The position numbers and the translations under genes were made by a program. Below, piece after piece: positions 28,504-36,332 of a DNA stretch of 64,000 bases. The notes beneath the pieces were generated by a model. It saw only the letters and a list, made by a program, of their open reading frames with translations. It ran no database searches and was not told where the DNA came from. The DNA is taken from contig NZ_CP018047.1 of assembly GCF_002009175.1 (NCBI RefSeq), positions 7,555,001-7,619,000 on the forward strand, written 5' to 3'. Position 1 is the stretch's first letter; each line of letters opens with the position of its first letter. The stretch comes from Streptomyces niveus. Lineage in GTDB: Bacteria > Actinomycetota > Actinomycetes > Streptomycetales > Streptomycetaceae.

Positions 28504-30336
28504 CTACCTCGCACGGACCGCCCAGATGCGGACGCTCCCGTCAAAGCAGCCTACGGCGAGGTTGTAGCCGTCTACGGCGAGAATGCCGCCGTCCGGGCTG
28601 AATACCACCGCTTGGACTTTCTCGGATTGCTTGGTCAGAATCAGCAGCTGTTCACCAGTACGGGTGTCCCAGACGATGACCGTGCCGCTGATATCGCCGG
28701 ACGCGAGCACGCGGCCGTCGGGGCTGAACGCCAGCGCGCTGATGTTGTCGGTGTGTCCAGTGAGCCGATGGTGCCGTTTGCCGGCGTGCGTGTCCCAGAC
28801 GTGGGCGAACACCTTTCCATCTTCGGCGAAGGTGTTGGCGGCTGCGGCGATGGTGCGGCCGTCGGGGGTGATCGCCAGCGCGCTGATGTGTGAAGGCTTC
28901 CCAGTTTTTAGCCGATGACGGGGTCGTCGGCCGGTGGGTGGGTCCCAGATGAGGACGCGCCCTTCGGCGTCGCCTGTGGCGAGGGTGTTCCCGTCCGGGC
29001 TGAAGGCCACCGGGCCCGTGGCGCCGGGCAGGCCGGTCAATCCCTTGCCCGTGCGGGCATCCGAGACGCGAGCTTCAGCGTAGGTGCCGATGGCGAGGGT
29101 TTGACCGTCAGGGCTGAACGCCACGGAGTCAATGGTCCCGGTGTGTCCGGTGAACTGACGGCGTAGCGTGCCCGCGTCCGGATCCCACAGGCGGATCACT
29201 TTGCCGTCGCCGCCTGTGGCGAGCGTGCGGCCGTCGCGGTTGAACGCAACGGAGTGGATGCGGTCGAAGCCGTCGGGGCTTTCGGACAGGAGGCGGAGCT
29301 GCGCGCCTGTGCGTGGGTCCCAGATGCGGACGCCCGATCTGCTGTAGCTCGTCGCGAGGGTGTGGCCGTGCGGGCTGAACCCCATCGCGGTCACACGCCC
29401 CCAATCACGTTTCGTTTTCAACGTGCGGAGCAGCGTGCAGGCAGGTCCCGAGAGGATCGTGGACGCCGGGAGCGTCGGCCCGGAGTCGTGACGTGTGCCT
29501 GGCGGCGTTGGCGGGTGGGCCGGCGGATCTGGCCTATGACGGCGCTCCTTCGGCAACGGCCCTGCCAGGAGGTCTAGGAGTAAGGAGGGGGCCGGGCGTG
29601 CCGTCGGATCCTTCGCCGGGCAGGACGCCGCCACCTCGCGCAACCCCGTTGGGAGCGCCGTAAGGTTCGGTGACTGATGGACCGCGCGGAAGATCAGCGG
29701 CATCGCTTGGTCGTCACCCCAGGCAGCGCCGCCCGCCGCCGCAACTAGGACCACGCCTAGTGCGAACACATCAGCGGCGCCGGTGATTTCACGTCCTCCC
29801 AGAACCTGTTCGGGCGCGAGATAGCCAGGTGTGCCGAATATTGCTCCGGTCGCCGTCAGGTGTGTGGACCCAATGGCCCGCGCGATGCCGAAGTCGATGA
29901 CCCGGGGGCCGCCCTCAGCCATGATGATGTTGCCTGGCTTGAGGTCCCGGTGTACCAGGTGGCAGTCATGGATAGCTGCCAGCGCCTCCGCCAAGGCGGC
30001 GCCCAGTTGCCGAAGGTGAGGTTCGTCCATCGGGCCATCGGTGGCGAGGAGTTCGGAAAGAGTGGGTCCGGGCACGTAGGCAGTAGCCAGCCATGGGGGT
30101 TCGCCATTGGGGTCCGCAGCGACGACTGGTGCGGTGTGGAATCCACCCACAGCGCGGGCCGCCTCCACCTCGACGTGGAAACGGGCACGGAAGGCCGGGT
30201 CGGCCGCGAGCTCGGGCTTGGCGACCTTCACGGCGACCGCCCGGCCACCGCGCGAATATGCCAAGTAGACGGTTCCCATCCCGCCCTCGCCGAGCTTGGC
30301 TCTAATGGTGTACCCGCCTACGTGCTCCACGCGCAC
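28504..30336 (-). CDS. Ser/Thr protein kinase with WD40 repeats
   Basis: A 610-aa fusion. The kinase domain (about 8-270) has the glycine loop LGEGGMGTVYLA (15-26), Lys37, HRDLKPGN (129-136), DFG (148-150) and GTPGYLAPEQ. A Pro-rich linker follows (about 270-300). The C-terminal half is a WD40 propeller (about 300-608) with repeated VAFSPDGxTLA and W-D units. It has no membrane segment, unlike PknB-type kinases, so it is a soluble kinase with a protein-binding propeller. A disrupted W-D unit reads RVSDARTG. Convergent with the upstream SDR. Targets unknown. Confidence 0.9.
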   Translation of the reverse strand: MRVEHVGGYTIRAKLGEGGMGTVYLAYSRGGRAVAVKVAKPELAADPAFRARFHVEVEAARAVGGFHTAPVVAADPNGEPPWLATAYVPGPTLSELLATDGPMDEPHLRQLGAALAEALAAIHDCHLVHRDLKPGNIIMAEGGPRVIDFGIARAIGSTHLTATGAIFGTPGYLAPEQVLGGREITGAADVFALGVVLVAAAGGAAWGDDQAMPLIFRAVHQSPNLTALPTGLREVAASCPAKDPTARPAPSLLLDLLAGPLPKERRHRPDPPAHPPTPPGTRHDSGPTLPASTILSGPACTLLRTLKTKRDWGRVTAMGFSPHGHTLATSYSRSGVRIWDPRTGAQLRLLSESPDGFDRIHSVAFNRDGRTLATGGDGKVIRLWDPDAGTLRRQFTGHTGTIDSVAFSPDGQTLAIGTYAEARVSDARTGKGLTGLPGATGPVAFSPDGNTLATGDAEGRVLIWDPPTGRRPRHRLKTGKPSHISALAITPDGRTIAAAANTFAEDGKVFAHVWDTHAGKRHHRLTGHTDNISALAFSPDGRVLASGDISGTVIVWDTRTGEQLLILTKQSEKVQAVVFSPDGGILAVDGYNLAVGCFDGSVRIWAVRAR

Positions 30337-30889
30337 AGTATGACCGCACCAACCGCACCTGACCGGCTCATGCCACCAATTCGGCAGGGGCCGGAGGCGG
30401 GACGGCTTCTCAACTAGCCGTGCGGCATCACGATCTCGGCATCCAGCGTCGCCATACCGGCGTCGCTGCAGTCCTCACGGTGATCACTCATGCTCGTGAC
30501 TCCCCCGACCGCCGACGGCCCGTGCCAGGAGCTCCGAAGTGATATCACCGATGGGTGTAGCTCCCAGTTCCACCCAAGGGCGTTGACAATCAACCCAGTC
30601 GTACCAGTTCAGCACGCGGCACACGACTAACTTCAGTGCCGAAGGACAGCAGTTCGCCGGAGGCAGACAGGGAAGATCCCGGAAGGACTGGCCAACGGTC
30701 GTGATGGCATGTCAACGTAGACGACCTTCCCCGGAAAATGCCAGGTCAGAGAGGTTTCTTCTCGGCGTCGGCCTCCTGCAGCCCTGGATCCGCCGTGACC
30801 TGTCCGAATCCGTGCCCGATGCCATCAACCCTCCGGGCGATCTGTTGGCACATCCGGCCGGCCCCGTCCCCCTTTTGCCAGGAGGAGAA
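30337..30889. other. Gap between kinase and the plasmid-like region
   Basis: About 550 bases with no recognisable gene. A TTGACA (30583-30588) occurs but without a convincing -10 at 16-18 bases. This is the transition from the redox island to the mobile-element module. The 30890 frame extends upstream to 30701, but that part has no ribosome-binding site. Confidence 0.4.
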
Positions 30890-31195
30890 ATGCCCATGGA
30901 AGCTCAGCCGGAGATGACCGTCGGCGATCTCATCGATCTGCTGTCCGCCTGCGACCGGAGTGCTCCGGTGCGTCTGGCGATGAACCCGTTCTTCCCGATG
31001 GCCCACCGCCCCACCCGGGCTGTCCAGGCCGACGACAGAGGGCGGCCGGTCGTCTATCTGGCCGAGGGTCCGGATCCGGACAGTCAGCTCGGGCCCCTGC
31101 CGCCCGAGGTCGCCGTTGCCCTCAGCTGGCAGGGGCTCGTCCAGGCGCCTCCGCGACGGGCTCGCCGGACCGCTCGCCGTACCGATGGGCACTAG
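30890..31195 (+). CDS. Small hypothetical protein upstream of DUF317 gene
   Basis: A 101-aa protein (MPMEAQPEMTVGDLIDLLSACDRSAPVRLA...) with a first half resembling small proteins encoded next to DUF317 genes in actinobacterial plasmids and integrated elements. It ends in an Arg-rich tail. ATG 30890 has GGAGGA four to nine bases upstream; ATG 30896 is an alternative. It lies 27 bases before the DUF317 gene, so they are probably co-translated. No function known. Confidence 0.6.
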   Translation: MPMEAQPEMTVGDLIDLLSACDRSAPVRLAMNPFFPMAHRPTRAVQADDRGRPVVYLAEGPDPDSQLGPLPPEVAVALSWQGLVQAPPRRARRTARRTDGH

Positions 31196-31222
31196 TGCCC
31201 GTCCGATCTCTTGGAGGTGTTG

Positions 31223-32032
31223 TTGAACCCGAACTTCCCGCTCGGCCCGGTCCCGCCGGGCGGTGCGCCGTCCGCGTACTGGGTGGGTCCCCGGCATCTG
31301 GCCGGTGACGACGGCCGGCTCTACGACTCGGTGGCCGACACGCTCGCCGGCCTCGGCTGGACGGGCCTGACGATTGTCCGGGGCAGGCAGGAGCCGGACG
31401 AGGCGCCGGAGGACCGGCAGGTCCTGCGCAGCACCGTCCTGCACATCAGCCCCGACACGTTGCGGTGGGCGCAGTGGGTGCTGGCGGACGAGCCGTTCCT
31501 GCTGGGGGAGTTGCCGGTCGCCTGGCAGGTCTCCGCCCGTACGGACGCGGGCAGTCCGCTCGCCGCGTGGTCGGCCTACTTCACCCCCGAGATCCCCGGT
31601 GAGGTCCTCGGCGACTTCCTCCACGCACTCGATGCCCACGACCGGCCCGCCGCCGCGTTCGGCGGCCCCGAGCTGGTCCTCGACGCGGTCACCGCGCACG
31701 GCTGGCTCTGTGACATCGACCGCCCCGATGCCAGGGCGACGGACCCGACGTTCACCACCCGTCTCGGCCTCGGCGAGGTCCCGCCGCTCATTCAGGACGG
31801 CGACCCGCGGACCCTGACCGTCGCGTCGGACGAGGCGGGGCCGGCCGGGTGGCAGGCGTGGGCCGAACCCTCGCTCGGCGCACCGTACTTGTGGGCGGCG
31901 TCGTTCTCCGCCGGCGTGCCGGACGGCCTCGTCGCGGCGTTCGCCGCCTCCCTCAGCTCGACGGCACCGGTCCTGCGCCGGGTGCTGCCGGAGAGCACCC
32001 GGGACCGGCTCCTGCGCGCCCCGGCCGGGTGA
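31223..32032 (+). CDS. DUF317-domain protein
   Basis: A 269-aa protein with two similar halves, each containing a beta-rich W-x-A/F...P...L pattern: VAWQVSARTDAGSPLAAWSAYFTPEIPGEVLGDFLHAL, and later WQAWAEPSLGAPYLWAASFSAGVPDGLVAAF. This matches DUF317 (SPDY-type) proteins carried by Streptomyces plasmids. The start is TTG 31223, six bases after TGGAGG; TTG 31211 overlaps that site. The strong hairpin at 32065-32100 ends the transcript. Function of the family unknown, possibly plasmid transfer or spread. Confidence 0.75.
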   Translation: MNPNFPLGPVPPGGAPSAYWVGPRHLAGDDGRLYDSVADTLAGLGWTGLTIVRGRQEPDEAPEDRQVLRSTVLHISPDTLRWAQWVLADEPFLLGELPVAWQVSARTDAGSPLAAWSAYFTPEIPGEVLGDFLHALDAHDRPAAAFGGPELVLDAVTAHGWLCDIDRPDARATDPTFTTRLGLGEVPPLIQDGDPRTLTVASDEAGPAGWQAWAEPSLGAPYLWAASFSAGVPDGLVAAFAASLSSTAPVLRRVLPESTRDRLLRAPAG

Positions 32033-32064
32033 ACAGCCCCTGGAGCGCTTCCCGTTCGATGTAC

Positions 32065-32100
32065 GAAGCCCGGCACTCGCGAGGGGTGCCGGGCTTCTTT
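32065..32100 (+). terminator. Rho-independent terminator after DUF317 gene
   Basis: A GAAGCCCGGCAC.../...GTGCCGGGCTTC stem with a short loop, ending in TTT at 32098-32100. It lies 33 bases past the DUF317 stop codon. Confidence 0.8.
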
Positions 32101-32138
32101 GCGTCCCAGGGTGAGGCGTTCCGGCGCGGAACGAACTG

Positions 32139-32170
32139 CTGCCCCCGGACCCACCAGGATCCGGGGGCAG
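32139..32170 (-). terminator. Hairpin downstream of lipoprotein gene
   Basis: CTGCCCCCGGA (32139-32149) and TCCGGGGGCAG (32160-32170) form an 11-bp perfect stem with a 10-base loop, 16 bases beyond the minus-strand lipoprotein stop. Confidence 0.6.
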
Positions 32171-32185
32171 TGTGTGAGGCGGGTG

Positions 32186-32890
32186 TCAGCCGGTGGCTGT
32201 GGCCTTGGCGAGCGCCGTGTCGAGGTGCCGGTCGACGAGGGCGGGGGAGCCGGAGACGATCAGCAGCACGCTGCCGTCACGGATCGCGGTCTGCTTCACC
32301 ACTATGTCCGCCCCTTCGGAGGAGAAGGTCAGGAGGTGGCTCCACCGCTCGTCACCGAGCCGAGGAGCGGGGATTTCCTGTGTGGTGATGTCGATCGGGG
32401 TGCTGCCGGCGAGGACCTGGTAGGAGGGGCAGCCGGTCATGGCGTCGAAGATCCGGCTGGTGCCGTCGGACAGCTTGCCGGCGGCGTCGCTGTACAGCTC
32501 CTCGGTCACCTCGCCGCCGCTGCTGTGGGCGAAGGCGGCTTTCGCGCTGCGGGGGAAGTCCAGCCCGCCGCCGGACCCGGTCGCCGCGTCGGCACCCAGC
32601 TCGTCCAGCGCGGGGCAGCCGAGAACGGCGACGTCGGCGTCGCCCCCGGAGGGCCGGTCGGGCTTACGGGTGTAGCCCGTCCCGAGATCGTTCACGTTCA
32701 GGAGCCGTTCGCGCAGCTGCGCCGACGTCATGGGTACGGCGTTCTGCTTCGTATCACCCTTGTCGTCGGGCCGCTGTGCGGCGGAATCCGAGCCGGAGGG
32801 TGTGGTGGGCGCCGCGCTGGGGGAGCAGCCCGCCAGGGCGAGTGCGGCGGTGATGCCGAGGACGATGGTGGATGCGGTGCGGTGGCGCAT
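32186..32890 (-). CDS. Secreted lipoprotein, probable sensor-like domain
   Basis: A 234-aa lipoprotein: MRHRTASTIVLGITAALALAGC ends in the lipobox Cys (about residue 22), followed by a Ser/Thr-rich linker. The mature part of about 190 residues has a C-terminal domain with paired Cys (VLGCPALDEL and MTGCPSYQ), which could be disulphide-bonded. Its layout resembles actinobacterial extracellular PknH-like/DUF5642-type domains, but this is uncertain. It is probably anchored to the outer membrane face. Transcribed away from the DUF317 gene, in the same direction as the zinc-ribbon and relaxase genes. Confidence 0.7.
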   Translation of the reverse strand: MRHRTASTIVLGITAALALAGCSPSAAPTTPSGSDSAAQRPDDKGDTKQNAVPMTSAQLRERLLNVNDLGTGYTRKPDRPSGGDADVAVLGCPALDELGADAATGSGGGLDFPRSAKAAFAHSSGGEVTEELYSDAAGKLSDGTSRIFDAMTGCPSYQVLAGSTPIDITTQEIPAPRLGDERWSHLLTFSSEGADIVVKQTAIRDGSVLLIVSGSPALVDRHLDTALAKATATG

Positions 32891-32973
32891 GGTTACCCCC
32901 TGGGGTAGCGGCGAGTGGGCTGGGCAGTGCCGCCCCCTGGGGGCGGTGGTCGCAGGGCAGGGGGAGGGGTGGA

Positions 32974-33420
32974 TCAGGTGTCGGGGTGGCCGAGGTGGCG
33001 CAGGCCCTCGTCGAAGGTCGCGTGCCGCGACTCGGTCGGGCCGCTGTTGCGGTCGAACCACGCCGTGTCCAGCCGGGGTTCGAGCGACTGGTGGCCGGCC
33101 CGGCAGCGCAGCCACACCTCGTCGCCGAGGGTGAACACGATCCAGTCGCGGTAGGAGCCGCACTGGGGGCAGGCGTGGACCTCGCCGTCGAGGACGAGCG
33201 GCATCTGCCGGCGCATCATCATCCCCTCGACGTCATCACGCGTCGGCACCCGCAGGTCCGCCGGCAGGAAGTCGTCCACCACCGGCGCCAGGTCCCCGAC
33301 GGGCTCGGGCTGGGGGACGGGTTCCTGTTCCTCCCGTTCCCAGGTGTTGATCATCTCGGCGTGCTGACGCCATATTTCGGCGAATTCACGTCGCATCTGA
33401 CGGCGCTTACGTCCGAACAT
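32974..33420 (-). CDS. Zinc-ribbon hypothetical protein near relaxase
   Basis: A 148-aa protein with a basic start (MFGRKRRQMRREFAEIW), an acidic Pro-rich middle and a C-terminal zinc-ribbon-like CPQCGSYRDW...LRCRAGH (CxxC and CxxxH). This suggests a nucleic-acid- or protein-binding module. It lies 87 bases downstream of the relaxase on the same strand. A similar Cys-poor ribbon ends the 2H protein at 59805. No function known. Confidence 0.6.
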   Translation of the reverse strand: MFGRKRRQMRREFAEIWRQHAEMINTWEREEQEPVPQPEPVGDLAPVVDDFLPADLRVPTRDDVEGMMMRRQMPLVLDGEVHACPQCGSYRDWIVFTLGDEVWLRCRAGHQSLEPRLDTAWFDRNSGPTESRHATFDEGLRHLGHPDT

Positions 33421-33507
33421 CCGCTCTCCTTGTCTCCTTGCCCAGCAGGACCACGACGATGGTGCCCCAGGCCGTTTGGCGGCCTCAACTCAACAGTTCT
33501 CTAGTCC

Positions 33508-35229
33508 TCACCGCCGCCGTGATCGCTCCGGACGAGTCCCGGTGCGGCGGCCCGGCAGTGCCCGTGACGGTGCCGGGGCGGTCCCGGTGACGGGCAGTTG
33601 TTCGGCGTCGGCAGGCAGGCCGGCGATGCGGCGCAGCCGCCACACCAGCACGTCGCTGACGGAGTCGGCGGTGTGAAGCTCCCGGCGCCTGGTCACTTCG
33701 GCGAGCAGCGTGGCCGGTTGGTGTCCGGCGGCTTCGGCATCGGCAAGGGTAGCGGCGAGGGCGGGCCAGCCGGGTTCGGCGAGGATCTGCCCGGCCAGCT
33801 CCGGCACCGCCGCGCGGAGGTGCGCGGCCTGCCGCTGCAGCCGGGGCTGGGTGAGGCGTTGGCCTCGCCGGTGGAGGACGGCCATCGGGTGCCGGGCAGC
33901 GGCCCGGTAGGCGGTACGCAGGTGTTCGGCGCTCTGACGGGCGGCGGCGGCCTGCTGGGCGTGGTTCTTGCGGGCGTGCCAGTGGGCGGCGGCGGTGACG
34001 AGGAAGAACGCCATGTCGATCACCATGGCCGTGCTCGCTCCGTCCTCCCCGCGCCCGAGGACGGGTCCGCTGCGGACGAGGTCGCGAGCGGCCTGGCGCA
34101 ACGCCCGGTCATGCCCGCGTACGGCCTGGGTGTGGGAGCGGGTGGCACGCTCGAACACGAAGGCCGCCCGGCGCAGTTCGCTTCTGGTGGGGGCGGCGGC
34201 CGTGGTGGCGAGCGCGTCCAGGACTTCCCCCGCCCCGGCGATGCGGGCGGCGATCTGCTCGTCGGTGCCGTGGTCGACGACCAGCAGCGCCTGCCACATC
34301 GCGGAACTCGCACGCCGCCTGGCGCCCGCTGGCCCCGGCCACCGGGGACCCGCGGCGGCATCGGCCGCTGCGTCACCCGGCGCTTCCGCATCGCCGGCGG
34401 CCCACCGTTTGCGGATCTTGGGCAGGGAGAGGTCGGGAGCCAGGGTGGACCCGGCGTAGAAGACGGGCTCACCAGCCTGGTTGCGGTCGTCCGGCAGGGC
34501 GACCTTGTAGCCGAGCAGGTCACCGGAGGGCGCGACACGTCGGTGAACCACGAGACCGGCGGCGGCCAGCCGGTCGAAGAACTCGCTCTCGTCCTGGGTT
34601 CCGGCTGCCGCGTGACGGACGGTTTCCCGTAGTTCCTCGCGCGCGGTCTGGGGCCGGTTCTCCCGTTTGGCTTTGTGGCGCTCCGCGCTGGTGGGCCGTT
34701 TCGCGGCGGTACCGTCACCGGTGTTCAGACGCCGCAGGCCGTAGTCGATCTCGACTTTCCGGGCTTCGGTCTGGGAGCGTCTGCCGTCCTGGCGGATGCG
34801 GGCCTGGCGGCCGTCCTCGCGGACGAGGGTGGCGATGATGTGGATGTGGTCGTCCGCGTGACGCACGGCCGCCCATCGGCATGCCGCTTCGTCGCCGGTG
34901 GGGGCGACGCCGGTGGCGGCGACCATACGGCGGGCGATGTCCGCCCACTGCTCGTCGGTCAGGTACGGGTCTTCGGGAGCCGCGCGGACGGACAGGTGCC
35001 ACACGTGCTCGGCCGGCCGTTCCTTCTCTGGCAGGGCCTCGACGGGCTGGTCCAGGAGACGCTGGAGATCGGCGTACGTGGTATCCGGATCGCGGCCGGG
35101 GTCGGGAGCGAGGGGGTCCCAGGCAGCGACGAGGTGCGGGTCGGTGTGCACCTCGTCACGCCCCGGACCGTACAGGTAGGCGATGAGCCCGATGGTCTTC
35201 GATCCCCTGTCGTGAACACAGGGGATCAC
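33508..35229 (-). CDS. Relaxase (MobA/VirD2-like)
   Basis: A 573-aa conjugative/mobilization nuclease. The N-terminal domain has HVWHLSV (His75, His78) and the metal-binding HADDHIH with His124, His128 and His130. It also has a conserved Tyr-rich start (IAYLYG, with Tyr18 and Tyr20 candidates for the DNA-linking residue). The C-terminal half is helical and Ala/Arg-rich. It would nick oriT and stay attached to the 5' end during transfer. The GTG start overlaps the MobC stop (GTGA), so the two are translated together. No helicase domain is fused. Confidence 0.85.
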   Translation of the reverse strand: MIPCVHDRGSKTIGLIAYLYGPGRDEVHTDPHLVAAWDPLAPDPGRDPDTTYADLQRLLDQPVEALPEKERPAEHVWHLSVRAAPEDPYLTDEQWADIARRMVAATGVAPTGDEAACRWAAVRHADDHIHIIATLVREDGRQARIRQDGRRSQTEARKVEIDYGLRRLNTGDGTAAKRPTSAERHKAKRENRPQTAREELRETVRHAAAGTQDESEFFDRLAAAGLVVHRRVAPSGDLLGYKVALPDDRNQAGEPVFYAGSTLAPDLSLPKIRKRWAAGDAEAPGDAAADAAAGPRWPGPAGARRRASSAMWQALLVVDHGTDEQIAARIAGAGEVLDALATTAAAPTRSELRRAAFVFERATRSHTQAVRGHDRALRQAARDLVRSGPVLGRGEDGASTAMVIDMAFFLVTAAAHWHARKNHAQQAAAARQSAEHLRTAYRAAARHPMAVLHRRGQRLTQPRLQRQAAHLRAAVPELAGQILAEPGWPALAATLADAEAAGHQPATLLAEVTRRRELHTADSVSDVLVWRLRRIAGLPADAEQLPVTGTAPAPSRALPGRRTGTRPERSRRR

Positions 35230-35891
35230 CGGATCCTGCTCGCGGAGTTGAGATAGAGCTGGGTGAAGGCGTCCACCCGCTGGGCGGCGCGGCCGACGGC
35301 ATCGACCGTGGCCCGGGTGTGGGGGACGTCAGCGCCGGAGTGCAGGGCCTTGGCGACCTGGTTGATGTTGTTGCTGATCTGGCCGAGGTGGCGCCGCAGC
35401 GCGAACAGCTCCGCGATCACCTCGCGCTCACCGGCGACTTCCGCGGCAGTGCGGTCCAGGTCGCGGGCGGCACGCAGGGCGGCGTGCGCCAGAAATCCGG
35501 ACGGCGTCATGGAGCAGGCGGCGGCAGCCGCGATCAGCACGGCTTTCTCCACGTCGTTGAAGCGGCTCGCGATCAGGTTCGTTCGCTTGCTGCGTTTCGT
35601 CTTACGCGGGCGATTACGCGCGGAGCGCTGCGCGGGCACGCTGTGCGGGCAGCGCGGCTGGCACGCGGGTGTCGTCTCCTCCTGCCCTTCGGGATGCGGG
35701 CCGCCCTCGGCCGCATCCCCAACGGCCGGCGCCCCCTGGCGCCGGTCCGCTCCCGCCACCCCCGGGGCGGGAGACGCGAGAGTAATACTCCCAACGGGAG
35801 TATTACTCTCGCACCAACTTGCTTCATCTGAGCACGAGTTGGAGTCCATCTCACGGGGCTCGTCGGCGGCGGTGTTCTGCTCGTCTGTCAT
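35226..35891 (-). CDS. MobC-like mobilization protein
   Basis: A 221-aa protein. The N-terminal half is acidic, variable and Cys-containing. The C-terminal half carries a ribbon-helix-helix-like stretch and the MobC block (ALRRHLGQISNNINQVAKALH, 20 residues before the end region). MobC proteins bind oriT and help the relaxase to nick it. Starts at ATG 35891, overlapping the 78-aa gene stop (ATGA), and overlaps the relaxase start at its other end. A perfect 17-bp inverted repeat lies inside its N-terminal coding region. Confidence 0.85.
   Translation of the reverse strand: MTDEQNTAADEPREMDSNSCSDEASWCESNTPVGSITLASPAPGVAGADRRQGAPAVGDAAEGGPHPEGQEETTPACQPRCPHSVPAQRSARNRPRKTKRSKRTNLIASRFNDVEKAVLIAAAAACSMTPSGFLAHAALRAARDLDRTAAEVAGEREVIAELFALRRHLGQISNNINQVAKALHSGADVPHTRATVDAVGRAAQRVDAFTQLYLNSASRIR
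35776..35812. repeat. 37-bp perfect inverted repeat inside mobC, candidate oriT element
   Basis: Arms at 35776-35792 and 35796-35812 are 17-bp exact reverse complements around AAC. The core AGTAATACTCCC is AT-richer than its surroundings. Its position in the mobC coding region, just before the relaxase gene, would suit a relaxase or MobC binding site. No nick sequence can be identified from sequence alone. Confidence 0.5.
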
Positions 35892-36124
35892 CGGATGCGG
35901 TTCCTTCTCGTGCGGGTGCGGTGCTGGATGTCGGCGGCGAGGTCGAGCAGCGCGGCCGGCCCGTCGAGGACGTGAACCGGCGCTCCGCACGTCTTCTGGA
36001 CGAGCCACTGGCCGGTCGGGACGCGGATGGCGGCGTGCAGGAGCCGGCGCCGGACCAGGGTGTCCGCCCAGGCGGCGGCTTCTTCTGCTGTCGGTGCGTA
36101 CGAACGCGGAAGCCGAGGGAGCAT
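35888..36124 (-). CDS. 78-aa hypothetical protein
   Basis: MLPRLPRSYAPTAEEAAAWADTLVRRRLLHAAIR..., a small basic protein ending RTRTRRNRIR. No recognised domain. The stop TGA overlaps the mobC ATG (ATGA at 35888-35891), which supports it being translated. It follows the 63-aa gene by 16 bases. Possibly a DNA-binding accessory to mobilization, but this is a guess. Confidence 0.6.
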   Translation of the reverse strand: MLPRLPRSYAPTAEEAAAWADTLVRRRLLHAAIRVPTGQWLVQKTCGAPVHVLDGPAALLDLAADIQHRTRTRRNRIR

Positions 36125-36140
36125 CGTGTCCTTCTTCCTG

Positions 36141-36332
36141 TCAGCCGCATTCGGGGCAGTGGCTGACGTGCCGGTTGAGGGCCTGGGCCATCCGATACTT
36201 CGCCGATACCGCGTACTTCGCGCTCGCTCTCGCCGCAGGGCGCCCGGCGTGCCGCTCGGCGTGGGCCTCGGAGAAGCCGATCTCGCGCTCGAACCCGGCC
36301 TTGATGCGACGGAAGCGGTGGCATGTCTTCAT
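36141..36332 (-). CDS. 63-aa hypothetical protein
   Basis: MKTCHRFRRIKAGFEREIGFSEAHAERHAGRPAARASAKYAVSAKYRMAQALNR, ending in HCPECG. Its start overlaps the stop of the DUF2637 gene (ATGA at 36329-36332), and it lies 16 bases before the next gene. The C-terminal CPxC and His suggest one half of a zinc site. Function unknown. Confidence 0.6.
   Translation of the reverse strand: MKTCHRFRRIKAGFEREIGFSEAHAERHAGRPAARASAKYAVSAKYRMAQALNRHVSHCPECG

Noticed and set aside
30583..30611. TTGACA as a promoter for the plasmid-like genes
   Set aside because: No acceptable -10 lies 16-18 bases downstream, so it was not listed.
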